The translations under genes and the position numbers were made by a program. From Rhizobium sp. BK196 (GTDB lineage Bacteria; Pseudomonadota; Alphaproteobacteria; Rhizobiales; Rhizobiaceae), in the NCBI RefSeq assembly GCF_014193255.1, contig NZ_JACHZB010000002.1:310001-374000 (forward strand): a stretch of 64,000 nucleotides of DNA, read 5' to 3'. The notes beneath the pieces are model-generated. The model made no database searches. It was not told the DNA's origin and saw only the letters and a program-made list of their open reading frames with translations. Positions 1 to 9,623 of this stretch are shown here, one piece after another (position 1 is the first letter of the stretch; each line of letters opens with the position of its first letter).

Positions 1-74
1 GCGAAGAACAGGATGAAGAACAGCAGGCCGAAGAGCACCCGGGTGCCCGAGCCGATAGGTTGAAGTGGACGCAT
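1..74 (-). CDS. ABC transporter permease, N-terminal fragment (cut by window edge)
   Basis: Reading leftward from an ATG at 74 gives a short polar start (MRPLQPIGSG) followed by a hydrophobic stretch rich in L and F, like the first membrane segment of an inner-membrane permease. Only 24 residues are in the window. It lies 60 bases downstream of the binding-protein gene on the same strand, so it is probably the permease of that transporter (SsuC/TauC-like). The family is inferred from the neighbour, not from motifs. Confidence 0.6.
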   Translation of the reverse strand, partial: MRPLQPIGSGTRVLFGLLFFILFF

Positions 75-95
75 GCAGTGCCTTGCGGGAAAATA

Positions 96-119
96 GGGAG
101 CGCTCGTTTTGGCGCTCCC
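96..119 (-). other. Stem-loop between binding-protein and permease genes
   Basis: Perfect 8-bp inverted repeat (GGGAGCGC / GCGCTCCC) with an 8-base loop, followed on the minus strand by the T-rich run TATTTTCCC. It sits between two genes of one transporter operon, so it may be a partial terminator or an mRNA-stabilising structure that raises binding-protein output. Confidence 0.6.
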
Positions 120-134
120 AGGCATTCGTGCCTG

Positions 135-1082
135 TTATTGAATGAAGGAGGGGTCGGCGAGCGTCGAAAGGTCCGGTTTTGCCTTGATGACGCCAGCCTG
201 CAGCAGAAGATCCGCTGCTTCTTCATTAAAGCTCTTGAAGGTGGTCTTGAAGAAGTTCTGAGCCGCGGCCTTGTCCTGCCATTCGAGGTAGGCGGCCGAT
301 TCTCCGAATTCCTTGCCGGACTGCTTCACATCCTTGCCCATGATCTCGAACGACTTGTCCTTGTCCGTCTTGATCATCTCGAGCGCGTCGTAATAGCTGG
401 CGGCCAGCGCCTTGGCGGCTTCCGGATTGCCCTTCAGGAAGGCCGTGGTGCAGCCGAACGTGTCCATGACGGCGGGATAGTCGAGGGTCGTCGCAATGAT
501 CTTGCCCTTGTCCGGCGCATTTCGAACGCTGGAGAGATAGGGCTCATAGGTGACAGCCGCATCATTCTGGCCGGCCAGCAGCGCCTGGGCTGCCGGACCC
601 GGCTCCATGTTGACGACCTTCACGTCCTTCATGCTGAGGCCATTCTTGGCGAGGATGAAGGCGAGCAGAAAATAGGGTGACGTGCCTGGTGCCGATGCGG
701 CAACCGACTTGCCCTTGAGATCGGAAACTTTGTCGATGCCGGGCTTTGCCGCGATACCGTCTGCGCCATGCGAGACGTCGAGCTGGAAGATCTGCGTGGT
801 GGCGACACCGGCCGCGTTCCAGACGATCCAGGTTTCCACCGTGGTTGCGGCGCACTGAATGTCGCCGGAAGCGAGCGCCAGATGCCGGCTCGCCTGGGGC
901 ACCTTGGTGATGGTGACGTCAAGCCCGTGCCTCTTGAAGATGCCGGCTTCCTTGGCAAGTGTGAGCGGTGCAAAACCGGTCCAGCCAGAAATGCCGATCG
1001 CGACTTTGGTATCTGCGGCGTGAGCGGCTGTTGCGGCGAGGACCGCTGCAAAAGCGGCGGCAAACATCCCAGTTTTTTTCAT
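135..1082 (-). CDS. ABC transporter substrate-binding protein, NMT1/THI5 (TauA/SsuA-like) family
   Basis: A 315-residue periplasmic binding protein. Residues 1-22 form a Sec signal peptide ending AAHA-AD. The mature part starts with VAIGISGWTGFAPLTLA and has the KEAGIFKRHGLDV stretch typical of the NMT1/SsuA/TauA fold; the later GKSVAASAPGTSPYF loop is also typical. Members bind taurine, sulfonates, nitrate, or pyrimidine and other heterocyclic precursors; the ligand here cannot be read from sequence. The gene lies 122 bases after hutD on the same strand and has its own palindrome upstream. A role in taking up an imidazole compound for the hut pathway is possible but is inference from position only. 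Confidence 0.85.
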   Translation of the reverse strand: MKKTGMFAAAFAAVLAATAAHAADTKVAIGISGWTGFAPLTLAKEAGIFKRHGLDVTITKVPQASRHLALASGDIQCAATTVETWIVWNAAGVATTQIFQLDVSHGADGIAAKPGIDKVSDLKGKSVAASAPGTSPYFLLAFILAKNGLSMKDVKVVNMEPGPAAQALLAGQNDAAVTYEPYLSSVRNAPDKGKIIATTLDYPAVMDTFGCTTAFLKGNPEAAKALAASYYDALEMIKTDKDKSFEIMGKDVKQSGKEFGESAAYLEWQDKAAAQNFFKTTFKSFNEEAADLLLQAGVIKAKPDLSTLADPSFIQ

Positions 1083-1162
1083 GATCCGAATTTCCCTGCT
1101 CTTATTTTAGGCGCCCTTGCTGGGTGCCCATTAAATGTATTTAACGCATGCCCGAATTGTTT

Positions 1163-1172
1163 TGTCTAGACA
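1163..1172. promoter_or_regulatory. Palindrome TGTCTAGACA upstream of the binding-protein gene
   Basis: A perfect 10-bp palindrome in the 122-base gap between hutD and the transporter gene, 81 bases upstream of that gene's ATG. It has the same TGTnnnnACA format as the site between hutI and hutF, so a GntR-type regulator (HutC or a relative) could bind it. A second AT-rich inverted repeat, TTAAATGTATTTAA, lies at 1131-1144. Confidence 0.45.
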
Positions 1173-1204
1173 TTATGATGGCGCTGCGGCGGGATAAAAC
1201 GCCA

Positions 1205-1780
1205 TCAGATTGCCGCGATGGTGATCGCGTAGAGCAGGGCATTGCCGTGGAATTGCAGGGATCCACCGACGGCCTCTTCGAGGAGCATCGCATCGCCCGC
1301 GACGAGAGCGATCTTGTCTTTCGCAAGATTAACGTCCGTATGGCCGCGATGGCAAAAGAGAAGCGACTGCTCGCCAGTCAGGGGCAGTTCTTGCCGCCCG
1401 TCGACTGCGAGGCGAAGCACGTTATGCCGGAGCCTGTCCCGACGGGTCATCACGTTGAGATCGGTGATTGTGCCATCCGTCAATTCGGCGCTAACGGGAA
1501 CATCTGCCGGAAAGAAAAATGGATCGCTTTCCTGCGTCAGAAGCACCGGCGCGCGACCTTCTATGAAGAGGTGCATGCCATCGCCCTCCAGGATCGACAG
1601 TGTGCGGTCGATCCCGGGAAAGACGGAGAAGGGGCCGTCGGCGGCAACGGTTGCCATGCTGACCCGCCAGTCAAAGCCGGCAAGCCCCGCGTCCGGCGGC
1701 GAAACGGCGAGTTCCACCGTTTCTCCGCCGCCGTTCTTCCACGGCATGCGTTTGTGATCGGCGGCGCGCAGGATCTTCAT
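1205..1780 (-). CDS. hutD: HutD family protein
   Basis: A 191-residue HutD/Ves-type protein (cupin-like bicupin fold). It begins MKILRAADHKRMPWKNGGGET, matching the family's conserved MPWxNGGGxT start, and contains GFDWRVSMATVAADGPFSVFPGIDR, also conserved. HutD is not an enzyme of histidine breakdown; in Pseudomonas it is proposed to limit over-activation of the hut operon. It is cytosolic. Its ATG is 3 bases after the hutU stop, so it is translationally linked as the last hut gene of the leftward operon. Confidence 0.93.
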   Translation of the reverse strand: MKILRAADHKRMPWKNGGGETVELAVSPPDAGLAGFDWRVSMATVAADGPFSVFPGIDRTLSILEGDGMHLFIEGRAPVLLTQESDPFFFPADVPVSAELTDGTITDLNVMTRRDRLRHNVLRLAVDGRQELPLTGEQSLLFCHRGHTDVNLAKDKIALVAGDAMLLEEAVGGSLQFHGNALLYAITIAAI

Positions 1781-1783
1781 GGC

Positions 1784-3472
1784 TCAGTTTCCTAGGATGC
1801 CGGGCAGGCGCAGGCCCTTGTCCTTGGCGCAATCGATCGCGATGTCGTAGCCGGCATCGGCATGGCGCATGACACCGGTCGCCGGATCGTTCCAGAGAAC
1901 ATTTCCAAGACGGCGGGCCGCATCGTCAGTACCGTCGGCGCAAATGACCATGCCGGAATGCTGCGAGAAGCCCATGCCGACGCCGCCACCGTGATGCAGC
2001 GATACCCAGGTGGCGCCCGACGCGGTGTTGAGCAGCGCGTTCAGGAGCGGCCAGTCGGAGACAGCATCCGAGCCGTCCTTCATTGCTTCCGTCTCGCGGT
2101 TCGGCGAAGCGACGGAACCGGAATCGAGGTGGTCGCGGCCGATGACGACGGGCGCTTTCAGCTCGCCGTTCTTGACCATCTCGTTGAAAGCAAGGCCGAG
2201 CTTGTGGCGGTCGCCGAGACCGACCCAGCAGATGCGGGCGGGCAGGCCCTGGAAGGCGATGCGCTCCCTGGCCATGTCGAGCCAGTTGTGGAGGTGCTTG
2301 TTGTCGGGCAGGAGTTCCTTCACCTTGGCGTCGGTCTTGTAGATGTCTTCTGGATCACCCGAGAGGGCCGCCCAGCGGAACGGGCCAATGCCGCGGCAGA
2401 AGAGCGGGCGGATATAGGCCGGTACGAAGCCCGGGAAGGCGAAGGCGTTTTCCAGACCCTCGTCCTTGGCGACCTGGCGGATATTGTTGCCATAGTCGAG
2501 TGTGGGAACGCCGGCATCCCAGAAGGCGACCATCGCCTCGACATGCGCCTTCATCGAGGCGCGGGCAGCTGCTTCCACGGCCTTCGGATCGGTTTCGCGC
2601 TTGGCCTTGGCTTCGGCGACGCTCCAGCCGACCGGCAGGTAGCCGTTGCGCGGATCATGGGCCGAGGTCTGGTCGGTGACGATATCGGGGCGTGGACCGC
2701 CGGCCTGCATGCGGGCCACCAGTTCCGGGAAGATTTCGGCGGCATTGCCGAGAAGACCGACCGACTTTGCTTCGCCGGCCCTGGTCCAGCGCTCGATCTT
2801 TTCCAGCGCCTCGTCCAGCGTATGGGCCTTTTCGTCGACATAGCGGGTGCGCAGGCGGAAATCGATGCGGGTCTCATCGCATTCGACGGCCAGGCAGCAA
2901 GCGCCGGCCATGACGGCTGCGAGCGGCTGGGCGCCGCCCATGCCGCCAAGGCCGCCGGTCAGGATCCACTTGCCCTTGAGGTCGCCATTATAGTGCTGGC
3001 GCCCCGCTTCGACGAAGGTTTCGTAAGTGCCCTGAACGATGCCCTGCGTGCCGATATAGATCCATGAGCCGGCCGTCATCTGGCCGTACATGGCAAGGCC
3101 CTTTTTATCGAGCTCGTTGAAATGGTCCCAGGTCGCCCAGTGCGGTACGAGGTTGGAATTGGCGATGAGCACGCGCGGCGCATCCTTGTGGGTGCGGAAG
3201 ACGCCGACCGGCTTGCCGGACTGCACCAGCAGCGTCTCGTCCTCGTTCAGCGTCTTCAGCGTGGCGGCGATGCGGTCGAAATCATCCCAGGTGCGGGCGG
3301 CGCGGCCAATGCCGCCATAGACGACGAGCTCATGCGGGTTTTCGGCAACGTCAGGGTCGAGATTGTTCATGAGCATGCGCAACGGCGCTTCGGTCATCCA
3401 GCTCTTCGCATTGAGCTCTGGCCCGCGGGGCGCACGGATTTCGCGGATATTGTGGCGCGGGTTTACGGTCAT
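1784..3472 (-). CDS. hutU: Urocanate hydratase (urocanase)
   Basis: Converts urocanate to 4-imidazolone-5-propionate, the second step of histidine degradation, using NAD+ as an electrophilic cofactor. The 562-residue length is normal for the family. Visible features are the start [20 protein letters not shown], the glycine-rich NAD-binding stretch [18 protein letters not shown] near residue 175, the conserved [14 protein letters not shown] region carrying the active-site cysteine, and [19 protein letters not shown] near the C-terminus. It follows hutG by 15 bases and precedes hutD by 3. No damage is seen. Confidence 0.98.
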   Translation of the reverse strand: MTVNPRHNIREIRAPRGPELNAKSWMTEAPLRMLMNNLDPDVAENPHELVVYGGIGRAARTWDDFDRIAATLKTLNEDETLLVQSGKPVGVFRTHKDAPRVLIANSNLVPHWATWDHFNELDKKGLAMYGQMTAGSWIYIGTQGIVQGTYETFVEAGRQHYNGDLKGKWILTGGLGGMGGAQPLAAVMAGACCLAVECDETRIDFRLRTRYVDEKAHTLDEALEKIERWTRAGEAKSVGLLGNAAEIFPELVARMQAGGPRPDIVTDQTSAHDPRNGYLPVGWSVAEAKAKRETDPKAVEAAARASMKAHVEAMVAFWDAGVPTLDYGNNIRQVAKDEGLENAFAFPGFVPAYIRPLFCRGIGPFRWAALSGDPEDIYKTDAKVKELLPDNKHLHNWLDMARERIAFQGLPARICWVGLGDRHKLGLAFNEMVKNGELKAPVVIGRDHLDSGSVASPNRETEAMKDGSDAVSDWPLLNALLNTASGATWVSLHHGGGVGMGFSQHSGMVICADGTDDAARRLGNVLWNDPATGVMRHADAGYDIAIDCAKDKGLRLPGILGN

Positions 3473-3487
3473 GATGATGTTCCCTTT

Positions 3488-4288
3488 TTAGCGTTTCAGA
3501 CCAAGCGCGATCTCTTCGATCCGCGTCAGAATGGATTTGAGATGAATGCGCAGATTGTCCGCCTCCTCACCGTCATAGGCGAAGGGAGGCTCTTCGGTTG
3601 CAAGATGCGTGGATTGGGCCAGTTCCATCTGGATGGCGTGGACGCCGGTTGCCGGCTTGCCGTAATGGCGCGTCGTCCAGCCGCCCTTGAAGCGGCCGTT
3701 GAGGATGCTGTCATAACCTGCCGCAGCGGATGCAATGGCGATGGCCGCCTGCTCGATCGCCGGATCGCAAGTCTTGCCCATATCCGTGCCGATGTTGAAA
3801 TCCGGCAACTTGCCCTCGAAGAGGAAAGGAATGTGGGAGCGGATGGAGTGGCAGTCGTAGAGAATGGCGATGCCATGAATGGATTTCACGCGTTCAATCT
3901 CGGCTGCAAGGGCGGCATGGTAGGGCGCATGAAAATCGCGCAGCCTGACGGCGATATCGGCCTCGTTCGGCGCTGCCCCATCCTTCCAGATCGCCTTGCC
4001 GTCGAAATCCGTCTCCGGGATCAGCCCGGTCGTGTTCTGGCCGGGATAGAGGCTGGTGCCGGAAGGGTCCCTGTTGGCATCGATCACATAGCGATGGAAA
4101 GTCGCGCGCACCGTCGTCGGATTGTCGAGCAACCCGTCATAGAGCCGGTGGATGTGCCAGTCGGTATCGGCAAGCAGCCGGCCGTTATCATCAAGGCGCT
4201 CCCAGATATCGGAAGGGACTTCGGTACCGGTATGGGGAAAGCCGAGAATGACGGGGGAAGTGCCTTGCTTGACCTCGAAAACAGGCAT
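3488..4288 (-). CDS. hutG: N-formylglutamate deformylase
   Basis: Hydrolyses N-formyl-L-glutamate to glutamate and formate, the last step of the five-step (HutF/HutG) route. The 266-residue protein has VILGFPHTGTEVP near the N-terminus and LADTDWHIHRLYDGL, both typical of the formylglutamate amidohydrolase family, plus YDCHSIRSHIPFLF and the late GWTTRHYGKP segment. I chose the ATG at 4288: it lies one base after the hutH stop and has GGAGG seven bases upstream inside hutH. A longer reading from 4351 would overlap hutH by over 60 bases. Confidence 0.95.
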   Translation of the reverse strand: MPVFEVKQGTSPVILGFPHTGTEVPSDIWERLDDNGRLLADTDWHIHRLYDGLLDNPTTVRATFHRYVIDANRDPSGTSLYPGQNTTGLIPETDFDGKAIWKDGAAPNEADIAVRLRDFHAPYHAALAAEIERVKSIHGIAILYDCHSIRSHIPFLFEGKLPDFNIGTDMGKTCDPAIEQAAIAIASAAAGYDSILNGRFKGGWTTRHYGKPATGVHAIQMELAQSTHLATEEPPFAYDGEEADNLRIHLKSILTRIEEIALGLKR

Positions 4289-4289
4289 G

Positions 4290-5825
4290 TCAAACCTCCA
4301 GAGCGGGCAAGATACCGCTTGAAACGGATGCGTTGAGACCACCGCCGGCAACGAGCACCGTTGCCGCCCTTAGATCGTTCGCCATGTAGCGGTCTTCCTC
4401 CAGCGACGGCACGGCGGCGCGAATGGCGGCGATCGCCTTCTTGAGCTCGGGGCTGGTCGCAAGCGGGGCGCGAAGCTCCACCCCTTGCGCGGCGGTGAGC
4501 GCCTCGATGCCGACGATCGCAAAGAGATTTTCGGTCATTGGCAGAAGCCGGCGCGCGCCATGGCAGGCCATCGACACATGGTCTTCCTGGTTGGCCGAAG
4601 TCGGTGTCGAATCGACGGAGGCCGGGTGCGACATCTGCTTGTTCTCGCTCATCAGCGCGGCGGAGGTGACTTCGGCGATCATCAGGCCGGAATTCAGGCC
4701 CGGCTTCTTTGCGAGGAAGGCCGGCAGGCCGTAGGAAAGGGCGGGATCGACGAGCAGCGCGATGCGGCGCTGGGCGATCGCGCCGATCTCGCAGATCGCA
4801 AGGGCGATCTGATCGGCGGCGAAGGCAACAGGCTCGGCGTGGAAATTGCCGCCGGAGACGACCGAATTGTCAGAGAGCACCAGCGGATTGTCGGTCACCG
4901 CATTGGCTTCGATCTCCAGCGTGCGGGCAACCGAGCGCAACAGATCAAGGCAGGCGCCGTCGACCTGTGGCTGGCAACGGATGCAATAGGGATCCTGTAC
5001 GCGCTCGTCGCCTTCGATATGGCTCTGGCGGATCGGCGAATTTTCGAGCAGCGCGCGCAGGGCAGCCGCCGTATCGATCTGGCCGCGATGGCCGCGGAGC
5101 GTATGGATATCGGGATGGAACGGCGCCGATGAGCCCATGGCCGCATCCGTCGACATGGCGCCGGTAATCAGCGCCGATTGTGCGGCCCGGTGCGCACGGA
5201 AGAGACCGGCGAGCGCAAGGGCCGTCGAGGTTTGCGTGCCGTTGATCATCGCCAGGCCTTCCTTGGCGGCAAGCACCATCGGTTGCAGCCCGGCTTTGAC
5301 AAGCGCCGTTGCACCATGCAGCCTTTCGCCTCCGAAGAAGGCCTCGCCGTGGCCCATCATCACGGCCGTCATATGGGCAAGCGGGGCAAGATCGCCGGAG
5401 GCGCCGACCGAGCCTTTTTCCGGGATGACCGGAATGACTCCGCGCGCCATCATCGCTTCGATCAGCCGCACGATGTCGAGCCGCACGCCGGAGGCGCCGC
5501 GGCCGAGCGAAACGAGCTTCAGCGCCATGATGAGACGCACGACATTTTCCGGCAGCGGCTCGCCGACGCCGCAGCAATGGGAAAGGATGAGATTGCGCTG
5601 CAGCGTTGCCACATCGGCGCTATCGATCTTGATCGAGGCAAGTTTACCGAAGCCGGTATTGATGCCGTAGACCGGCGCATTGCCGGCGGCGATCTCGGCA
5701 ATACGTTTCGCCGCCTTGAGGATCCCCGCATCAAAGGACGGGTCGAGTTTTGCCGGAACGCCCGTCCAGTAGATGGTTGCGAGATCCTGAAGTGAAACGG
5801 AGCCTGGATGCAGGGTAATGGTCAT
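4290..5825 (-). CDS. hutH: Histidine ammonia-lyase
   Basis: Deaminates L-histidine to trans-urocanate and ammonia, the first committed step. The 511-residue length is standard. Residues 142-144 are the Ala-Ser-Gly triad, within [12 protein letters not shown], that cyclises to the MIO electrophile. Tyr53 lies in [11 protein letters not shown], the conserved active-site loop, and the [14 protein letters not shown] and [10 protein letters not shown] regions are present. Its ATG overlaps the hutI stop in an ATGA junction, so expression is coupled. Confidence 0.98.
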   Translation of the reverse strand: MTITLHPGSVSLQDLATIYWTGVPAKLDPSFDAGILKAAKRIAEIAAGNAPVYGINTGFGKLASIKIDSADVATLQRNLILSHCCGVGEPLPENVVRLIMALKLVSLGRGASGVRLDIVRLIEAMMARGVIPVIPEKGSVGASGDLAPLAHMTAVMMGHGEAFFGGERLHGATALVKAGLQPMVLAAKEGLAMINGTQTSTALALAGLFRAHRAAQSALITGAMSTDAAMGSSAPFHPDIHTLRGHRGQIDTAAALRALLENSPIRQSHIEGDERVQDPYCIRCQPQVDGACLDLLRSVARTLEIEANAVTDNPLVLSDNSVVSGGNFHAEPVAFAADQIALAICEIGAIAQRRIALLVDPALSYGLPAFLAKKPGLNSGLMIAEVTSAALMSENKQMSHPASVDSTPTSANQEDHVSMACHGARRLLPMTENLFAIVGIEALTAAQGVELRAPLATSPELKKAIAAIRAAVPSLEEDRYMANDLRAATVLVAGGGLNASVSSGILPALEV

Positions 5826-7081
5826 CGGTCGATCCTCTGGCCCTTGAAGATATGTGTGTGAAGCGGGTTGAAGCCGATGCGATAGACGAGCTCGGCGGGG
5901 CTCTCGATATCCCAGATCGCCAGATCAGCGGACTTGCCGGCTTCGATCGTGCCGGTCTCGCTAAGCAGGCCGAGGGCGCGGGCGCCTTCGCGGGTTGCGC
6001 CGGCGATGCATTCTTCCACCGTCAGTCTGAACAGCGTCGCCGACATGTTCATGGTGAGCAGCATGGACGTGAGCGGCGAGGTACCGGGATTGCAGTCCGT
6101 GGCAATTGCGATGTGCACGCCGGCCTGCCTCAAGGCCTGAACCGGCGGTTTCTGTTTCTCGTTGATGGCGTAGAAGGCGCCCGGGAGCAGAACCGCAACC
6201 GTGCCGGCCGCCGCCATTGCCTGCGTGCCATCTTCATCCAGATATTCCAGATGATCGGCCGAAAGCGCGCCATAGGAGGCTGCAAGTTTCGCGCCGCCGA
6301 GATTGGAGAGCTGTTCGGCATGGAGCTTGACGGGAATACCGAGGGAACGGGCCTTGTCGAAGACCCGTGCGATCTCATCGACCGAGAAGGCGATGCCTTC
6401 GCAGAAGCCGTCGACGGCGTCGACGAGGCCTTCGGCACGTGCCCTCTTCAGGCCCGGCAGGACGACATCGGAAATGTAATCCTGGTTCCGTCCCTCGTAT
6501 TCGACGGGAGTTGCATGGGCGCCGAGATAGGAGGTGATGACCCGCACCGGCCGGTGGTCTGCGAGCGCGCGGGCGGCGCGCAGCATCTTCAGTTCTGCCT
6601 CGATATTAAGCCCGTAACCGGACTTGACCTCGATGGTGGTCAGACCTTCCGAGATCAGCGTGTCGAGCCGCGGCAGCGCGGCCCTGACGAGGCCTTCGAC
6701 GGACAGCGCGTTGGTTGCCTTCACGGAGGAGACGATGCCGCCGCCGGCGCGTGCGATTTCTTCATAGGTCGCGCCTTCGAGCCGCATCTCGAATTCCCGC
6801 GCGCGGTTGCCGCCATAGACGATGTGGGTATGGCAGTCGACGAGGCCGGGTGTGACCCAGCGGCCTTCAAGGTCGGTAATGTCGGCCGCCTCGATCAGCC
6901 AGGACGGCAGTTCGGCTTCCGGCCCGGCATAGAGGATGCGCCCACCTTCACAGACGACGGCGCCTTTCTCGATAATGCCAAGTCCCGGCAGATCCTCCCG
7001 CAGGGTCGCAAGGCGTGCATTGCGCCATAGCGCGCGAGCGCTCGACTTGTGGCCCAATCCGGAAAATTTGTTCCCACTCAT
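5822..7081 (-). CDS. hutI: Imidazolonepropionase
   Basis: Opens the imidazolone ring of 4-imidazolone-5-propionate to give N-formimino-L-glutamate. The protein has 419 residues and an amidohydrolase-superfamily metal centre. The first metal motif is [15 protein letters not shown], with [15 protein letters not shown], a central [14 protein letters not shown] carrying a histidine ligand, and [11 protein letters not shown] carrying the aspartate ligand. It is the first gene of the leftward hut operon. Its ATG is 28 bases from the palindromic operator and has AAGGAAAGG as a ribosome site about ten bases upstream. Confidence 0.98.
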   Translation of the reverse strand: MSGNKFSGLGHKSSARALWRNARLATLREDLPGLGIIEKGAVVCEGGRILYAGPEAELPSWLIEAADITDLEGRWVTPGLVDCHTHIVYGGNRAREFEMRLEGATYEEIARAGGGIVSSVKATNALSVEGLVRAALPRLDTLISEGLTTIEVKSGYGLNIEAELKMLRAARALADHRPVRVITSYLGAHATPVEYEGRNQDYISDVVLPGLKRARAEGLVDAVDGFCEGIAFSVDEIARVFDKARSLGIPVKLHAEQLSNLGGAKLAASYGALSADHLEYLDEDGTQAMAAAGTVAVLLPGAFYAINEKQKPPVQALRQAGVHIAIATDCNPGTSPLTSMLLTMNMSATLFRLTVEECIAGATREGARALGLLSETGTIEAGKSADLAIWDIESPAELVYRIGFNPLHTHIFKGQRIDR

Positions 7082-7109
7082 CAGCTTTACGCCTTTCCTT
7101 ATGGCTGAA

Positions 7110-7123
7110 TATGTATATACATA
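7110..7123. promoter_or_regulatory. Probable HutC operator in the hutI-hutF divergent promoter
   Basis: Perfect 14-bp palindrome TATGTATATACATA, 28 bases upstream of hutI and 82 bases upstream of hutF. The TGTATATACA core matches the kind of site bound by the GntR-family repressor HutC in other proteobacteria. hutC itself lies at the end of the rightward unit, so one site could control both arms, with urocanate as the expected inducer. Binding is inferred. Confidence 0.75.
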
Positions 7124-7205
7124 ATAAAAGGGGTGACAAGTAGAAATTTATGGCCTTTCGCATAAAGGCAAGCGAAGCGGTCAATGGCGAAACGGGAGAG
7201 CGATC

Positions 7206-8552
7206 ATGACGAAACTTCATGCGGCGGCCGCCTTGCTGGCCGAAGGCTGGCGTAAGAATGTGCGCCTGACGCTTGCGGACGGACGCATTGCCGCAATCGA
7301 AACGGATGTCGCGCCTGACGCGGATGACGAGCGTCATTCTGTCCTGCTGCCGGCAATGCCGAACCTCCATAGCCATGCCTTTCAGCGGGCGATGGCAGGG
7401 CTTGCGGAAGTGCGCGGCCCCGCCAATGACAGTTTCTGGAGCTGGCGCACAGTCATGTACAAATTTGCGCTCTCGATGACGCCGGACCATGTCGAAGCTG
7501 TAGCGGCGAAACTTTATATGGAAATGCTGGAAGCCGGCTTCTGCCGCGTCGGCGAGTTCCACTATCTGCATCACGGCAAGGATGGCAGCCCCTATGCAAA
7601 TATCGCCGAAATGGCGGAAAGGATTGGTGCTGCGAGTGCCGAAACCGGCATCGGATTGACGTTGTTGCCGGTTCTCTACGCCCATTCCGGCTTTGGCGGT
7701 GCGGCACCCATTGAAGGACAGCGCCGCTTCATCAATTCCGCCGAAAGTTTTGCGCGGCTGATGGAGGGCTGCCGGAAGATCACTGGCAGGCTTCCTGGTT
7801 CAGAGATTGGTGTCGCGCCGCACAGCCTGCGCGCCGTCACGCCGGACGAACTGTCTGTTGCCATTGCGCTTGCCGATAAGGGCCCCATCCACATTCATGT
7901 CGCCGAGCAGGTCAGGGAGGTTGAGGATTGCCTCGCCTGGTCCGGCGCAAGACCTGTCCAATGGCTGCTCGACAATGCGCCGGTTGATCAGCACTGGTGC
8001 CTCATCCACGCAACCCACATGACGGCGGACGAAACCCGGGGGGCGGCAAGGAGCGGCGCCATTGCCGGCCTCTGCCCGATTACCGAAGCCAATCTCGGCG
8101 ACGGGACATTTTCGGCGCCGCTATTCTTGTCCGAAGCCGGGCGCTTCGGCATCGGGTCCGATTCCAATATTCTGATTTCCGTTGCCGGGGAACTTCGCCA
8201 GTTCGAATATTCCGAGCGTCTGGCGCTGCGCGCCCGCAATGTCATCGCCACCACTGGCGGCTCCACCGGCCAGGCCCTCTTTGAAGACGCGCTAGCCGGT
8301 GGTGGTGCGGCATTGAAGGCACCGGCGGGTCTTGCTGCAGGCAATTATGCCGACATCGTCTCGCTTGATACCACAGCGGTCCCCTATCTTTCCGAAGGCC
8401 AGATTCTCGATCAGTGGATCTTTGCCGGTGATGTGGCAATCGACAGCGTCTGGGCGCTCGGACGCAAGCAGGTCGAAAATGGCCGGCATCTGCGCCGCGA
8501 CCTGATCGACCGGCGCTTCACCGCCACGATGACCGAGTTGTTGGCAGCATGA
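7206..8552 (+). CDS. hutF: Formimidoylglutamate deiminase
   Basis: Converts N-formimino-L-glutamate to N-formylglutamate plus ammonia, which defines the five-step branch that needs HutG. The 448-residue protein belongs to the amidohydrolase superfamily. The metal ligands are visible in PNLHSHAFQRAMAGL near residue 60, IHIHVAEQ in the middle and IGSDSNILIS near residue 320. GEFHYLHH is also typical. It starts at an ATG preceded by GGGAGAG and is transcribed away from hutI. Confidence 0.97.
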   Translation: MTKLHAAAALLAEGWRKNVRLTLADGRIAAIETDVAPDADDERHSVLLPAMPNLHSHAFQRAMAGLAEVRGPANDSFWSWRTVMYKFALSMTPDHVEAVAAKLYMEMLEAGFCRVGEFHYLHHGKDGSPYANIAEMAERIGAASAETGIGLTLLPVLYAHSGFGGAAPIEGQRRFINSAESFARLMEGCRKITGRLPGSEIGVAPHSLRAVTPDELSVAIALADKGPIHIHVAEQVREVEDCLAWSGARPVQWLLDNAPVDQHWCLIHATHMTADETRGAARSGAIAGLCPITEANLGDGTFSAPLFLSEAGRFGIGSDSNILISVAGELRQFEYSERLALRARNVIATTGGSTGQALFEDALAGGGAALKAPAGLAAGNYADIVSLDTTAVPYLSEGQILDQWIFAGDVAIDSVWALGRKQVENGRHLRRDLIDRRFTATMTELLAA

Positions 8553-8606
8553 CGACCTTTCCTCCGCGCTTCCCAGGCGCTACAGCGGGAGGGAAGCCGG
8601 AGCGCA

Positions 8607-9335
8607 ATGATGAATGAACCCAAGGAAACGACCTTACACCAGCGTATCCTCAGTGATATCGAGGGCCGTATCGTTTCGGGCGAATGGCCGCCGGGCTACC
8701 GCATTCCCTTCGAAGTGGAGCTGACCAAGCAATACGATTGCTCCCGCATGACGGTAAACAAGGCCCTGACCCAGCTGGTGAAGGCCGGTCTCATCGAACG
8801 CCGCAAGAAATCCGGCAGCTTCGTTATGCAGCCGCAAGCCCAGGCCGCGGTGCTCGAAATCCACGATATCAAGGCGGAAGTTCAATCCCTCAATCTCGCC
8901 TATTCCTACAAAGTCGCAAAGCGCGTCCGCAGGAAGGCGCAGGCGCAGGACCGCCAGATGCTGGACCTGCAGCAGAATTCCAGCCTCGTCGAAATCATCT
9001 GCACCCACTACGCGGGGACACAACCGTTTTGCCTTGAAAAGAGGTTGATCAATCTTCAAACCGTGCCGGAAGCCGCACACGAGGCGTTTGAGGAGACTGC
9101 ACCCGGCCCGTGGCTCTTAAGCCAGGTTCCCTGGAGCGCTGCCGAGCACAAGATCTTCGCAATCGGCGTCGATGAGGAGGAGGGGGCCATGCTTTCCATC
9201 CCCGCATCGACCGCATGCCTTGTCGTCGAACGACGTACCTGGAACAAGTCAGGCCCCGTCACGCATGTGCGCTTCGTCTATCCCGGCAATCGCCACGCCC
9301 TTTATGCCCGCTTCACGCCGGAGGCCGTGAAATAG
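8607..9335 (+). CDS. hutC: Histidine utilisation repressor, GntR/HutC family
   Basis: A 242-residue cytosolic repressor. The N-terminal winged helix (residues 8-75) includes LHQRILSDIEGRIVSGEWPP and CSRMTVNKALTQLVKAGLI, the GntR signature. The C-terminal half is a UTRA ligand domain (about 95-240), which in HutC binds urocanate. It follows hutF by 54 bases and is probably co-transcribed, giving feedback on the shared hutI-hutF control region. The start is the first of two adjacent ATGs, preceded by GGAG. Confidence 0.95.
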   Translation: MMNEPKETTLHQRILSDIEGRIVSGEWPPGYRIPFEVELTKQYDCSRMTVNKALTQLVKAGLIERRKKSGSFVMQPQAQAAVLEIHDIKAEVQSLNLAYSYKVAKRVRRKAQAQDRQMLDLQQNSSLVEIICTHYAGTQPFCLEKRLINLQTVPEAAHEAFEETAPGPWLLSQVPWSAAEHKIFAIGVDEEEGAMLSIPASTACLVVERRTWNKSGPVTHVRFVYPGNRHALYARFTPEAVK

Positions 9336-9351
9336 GCACAACTCCCAAACG

Positions 9352-9384
9352 AAAAGCGCCCGGCCACCTCGTATGACCGGACGC
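9352..9384 (-). terminator. Possible terminator between hutC and the LacI gene
   Basis: On the minus strand a 10-bp stem (arms at 9375-9384 and 9356-9365, with two G-U pairs) and a 9-base loop are followed by TTTTC. It lies 240 bases downstream of the LacI gene and just after hutC, so it could end transcription from either side, though the base pairing is better on the minus strand. I see no gene in the rest of the 288-base gap (9336-9623). Confidence 0.45.
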
Positions 9385-9623
9385 CTGTTGCTGCCGCCGC
9401 ACTGGGTCGGCGACTTCCCATAGAAAGCGATTTTCTGAACGTCAATATCCCAGAAACAGGAGTATTGCGAAAGTCGACGCTTACCTTAAGGCATCGGATT
9501 AATCCGGATTCCTGCCGGCATGCTCCAAAGCGGGCCCTGCCTAGCGCCTTTCTTGGCCCTGCGACGGGGCCTGCCTCGGTACTACGAATGCACCGTGGCA
9601 TCTGTCCGGCCGGGCCTGGACAA

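Noticed and set aside
1862..3067. 401-codon open frame on the plus strand opposite hutU
   Set aside because: It is a mirror of the high-GC3 codon use of hutU; it has no ribosome site or recognisable motif and hutU is intact.
4485..5132. Long plus-strand frames opposite hutH
   Set aside because: Shadow of hutH; arginine-rich, low-complexity products typical of antisense frames in GC-rich DNA.
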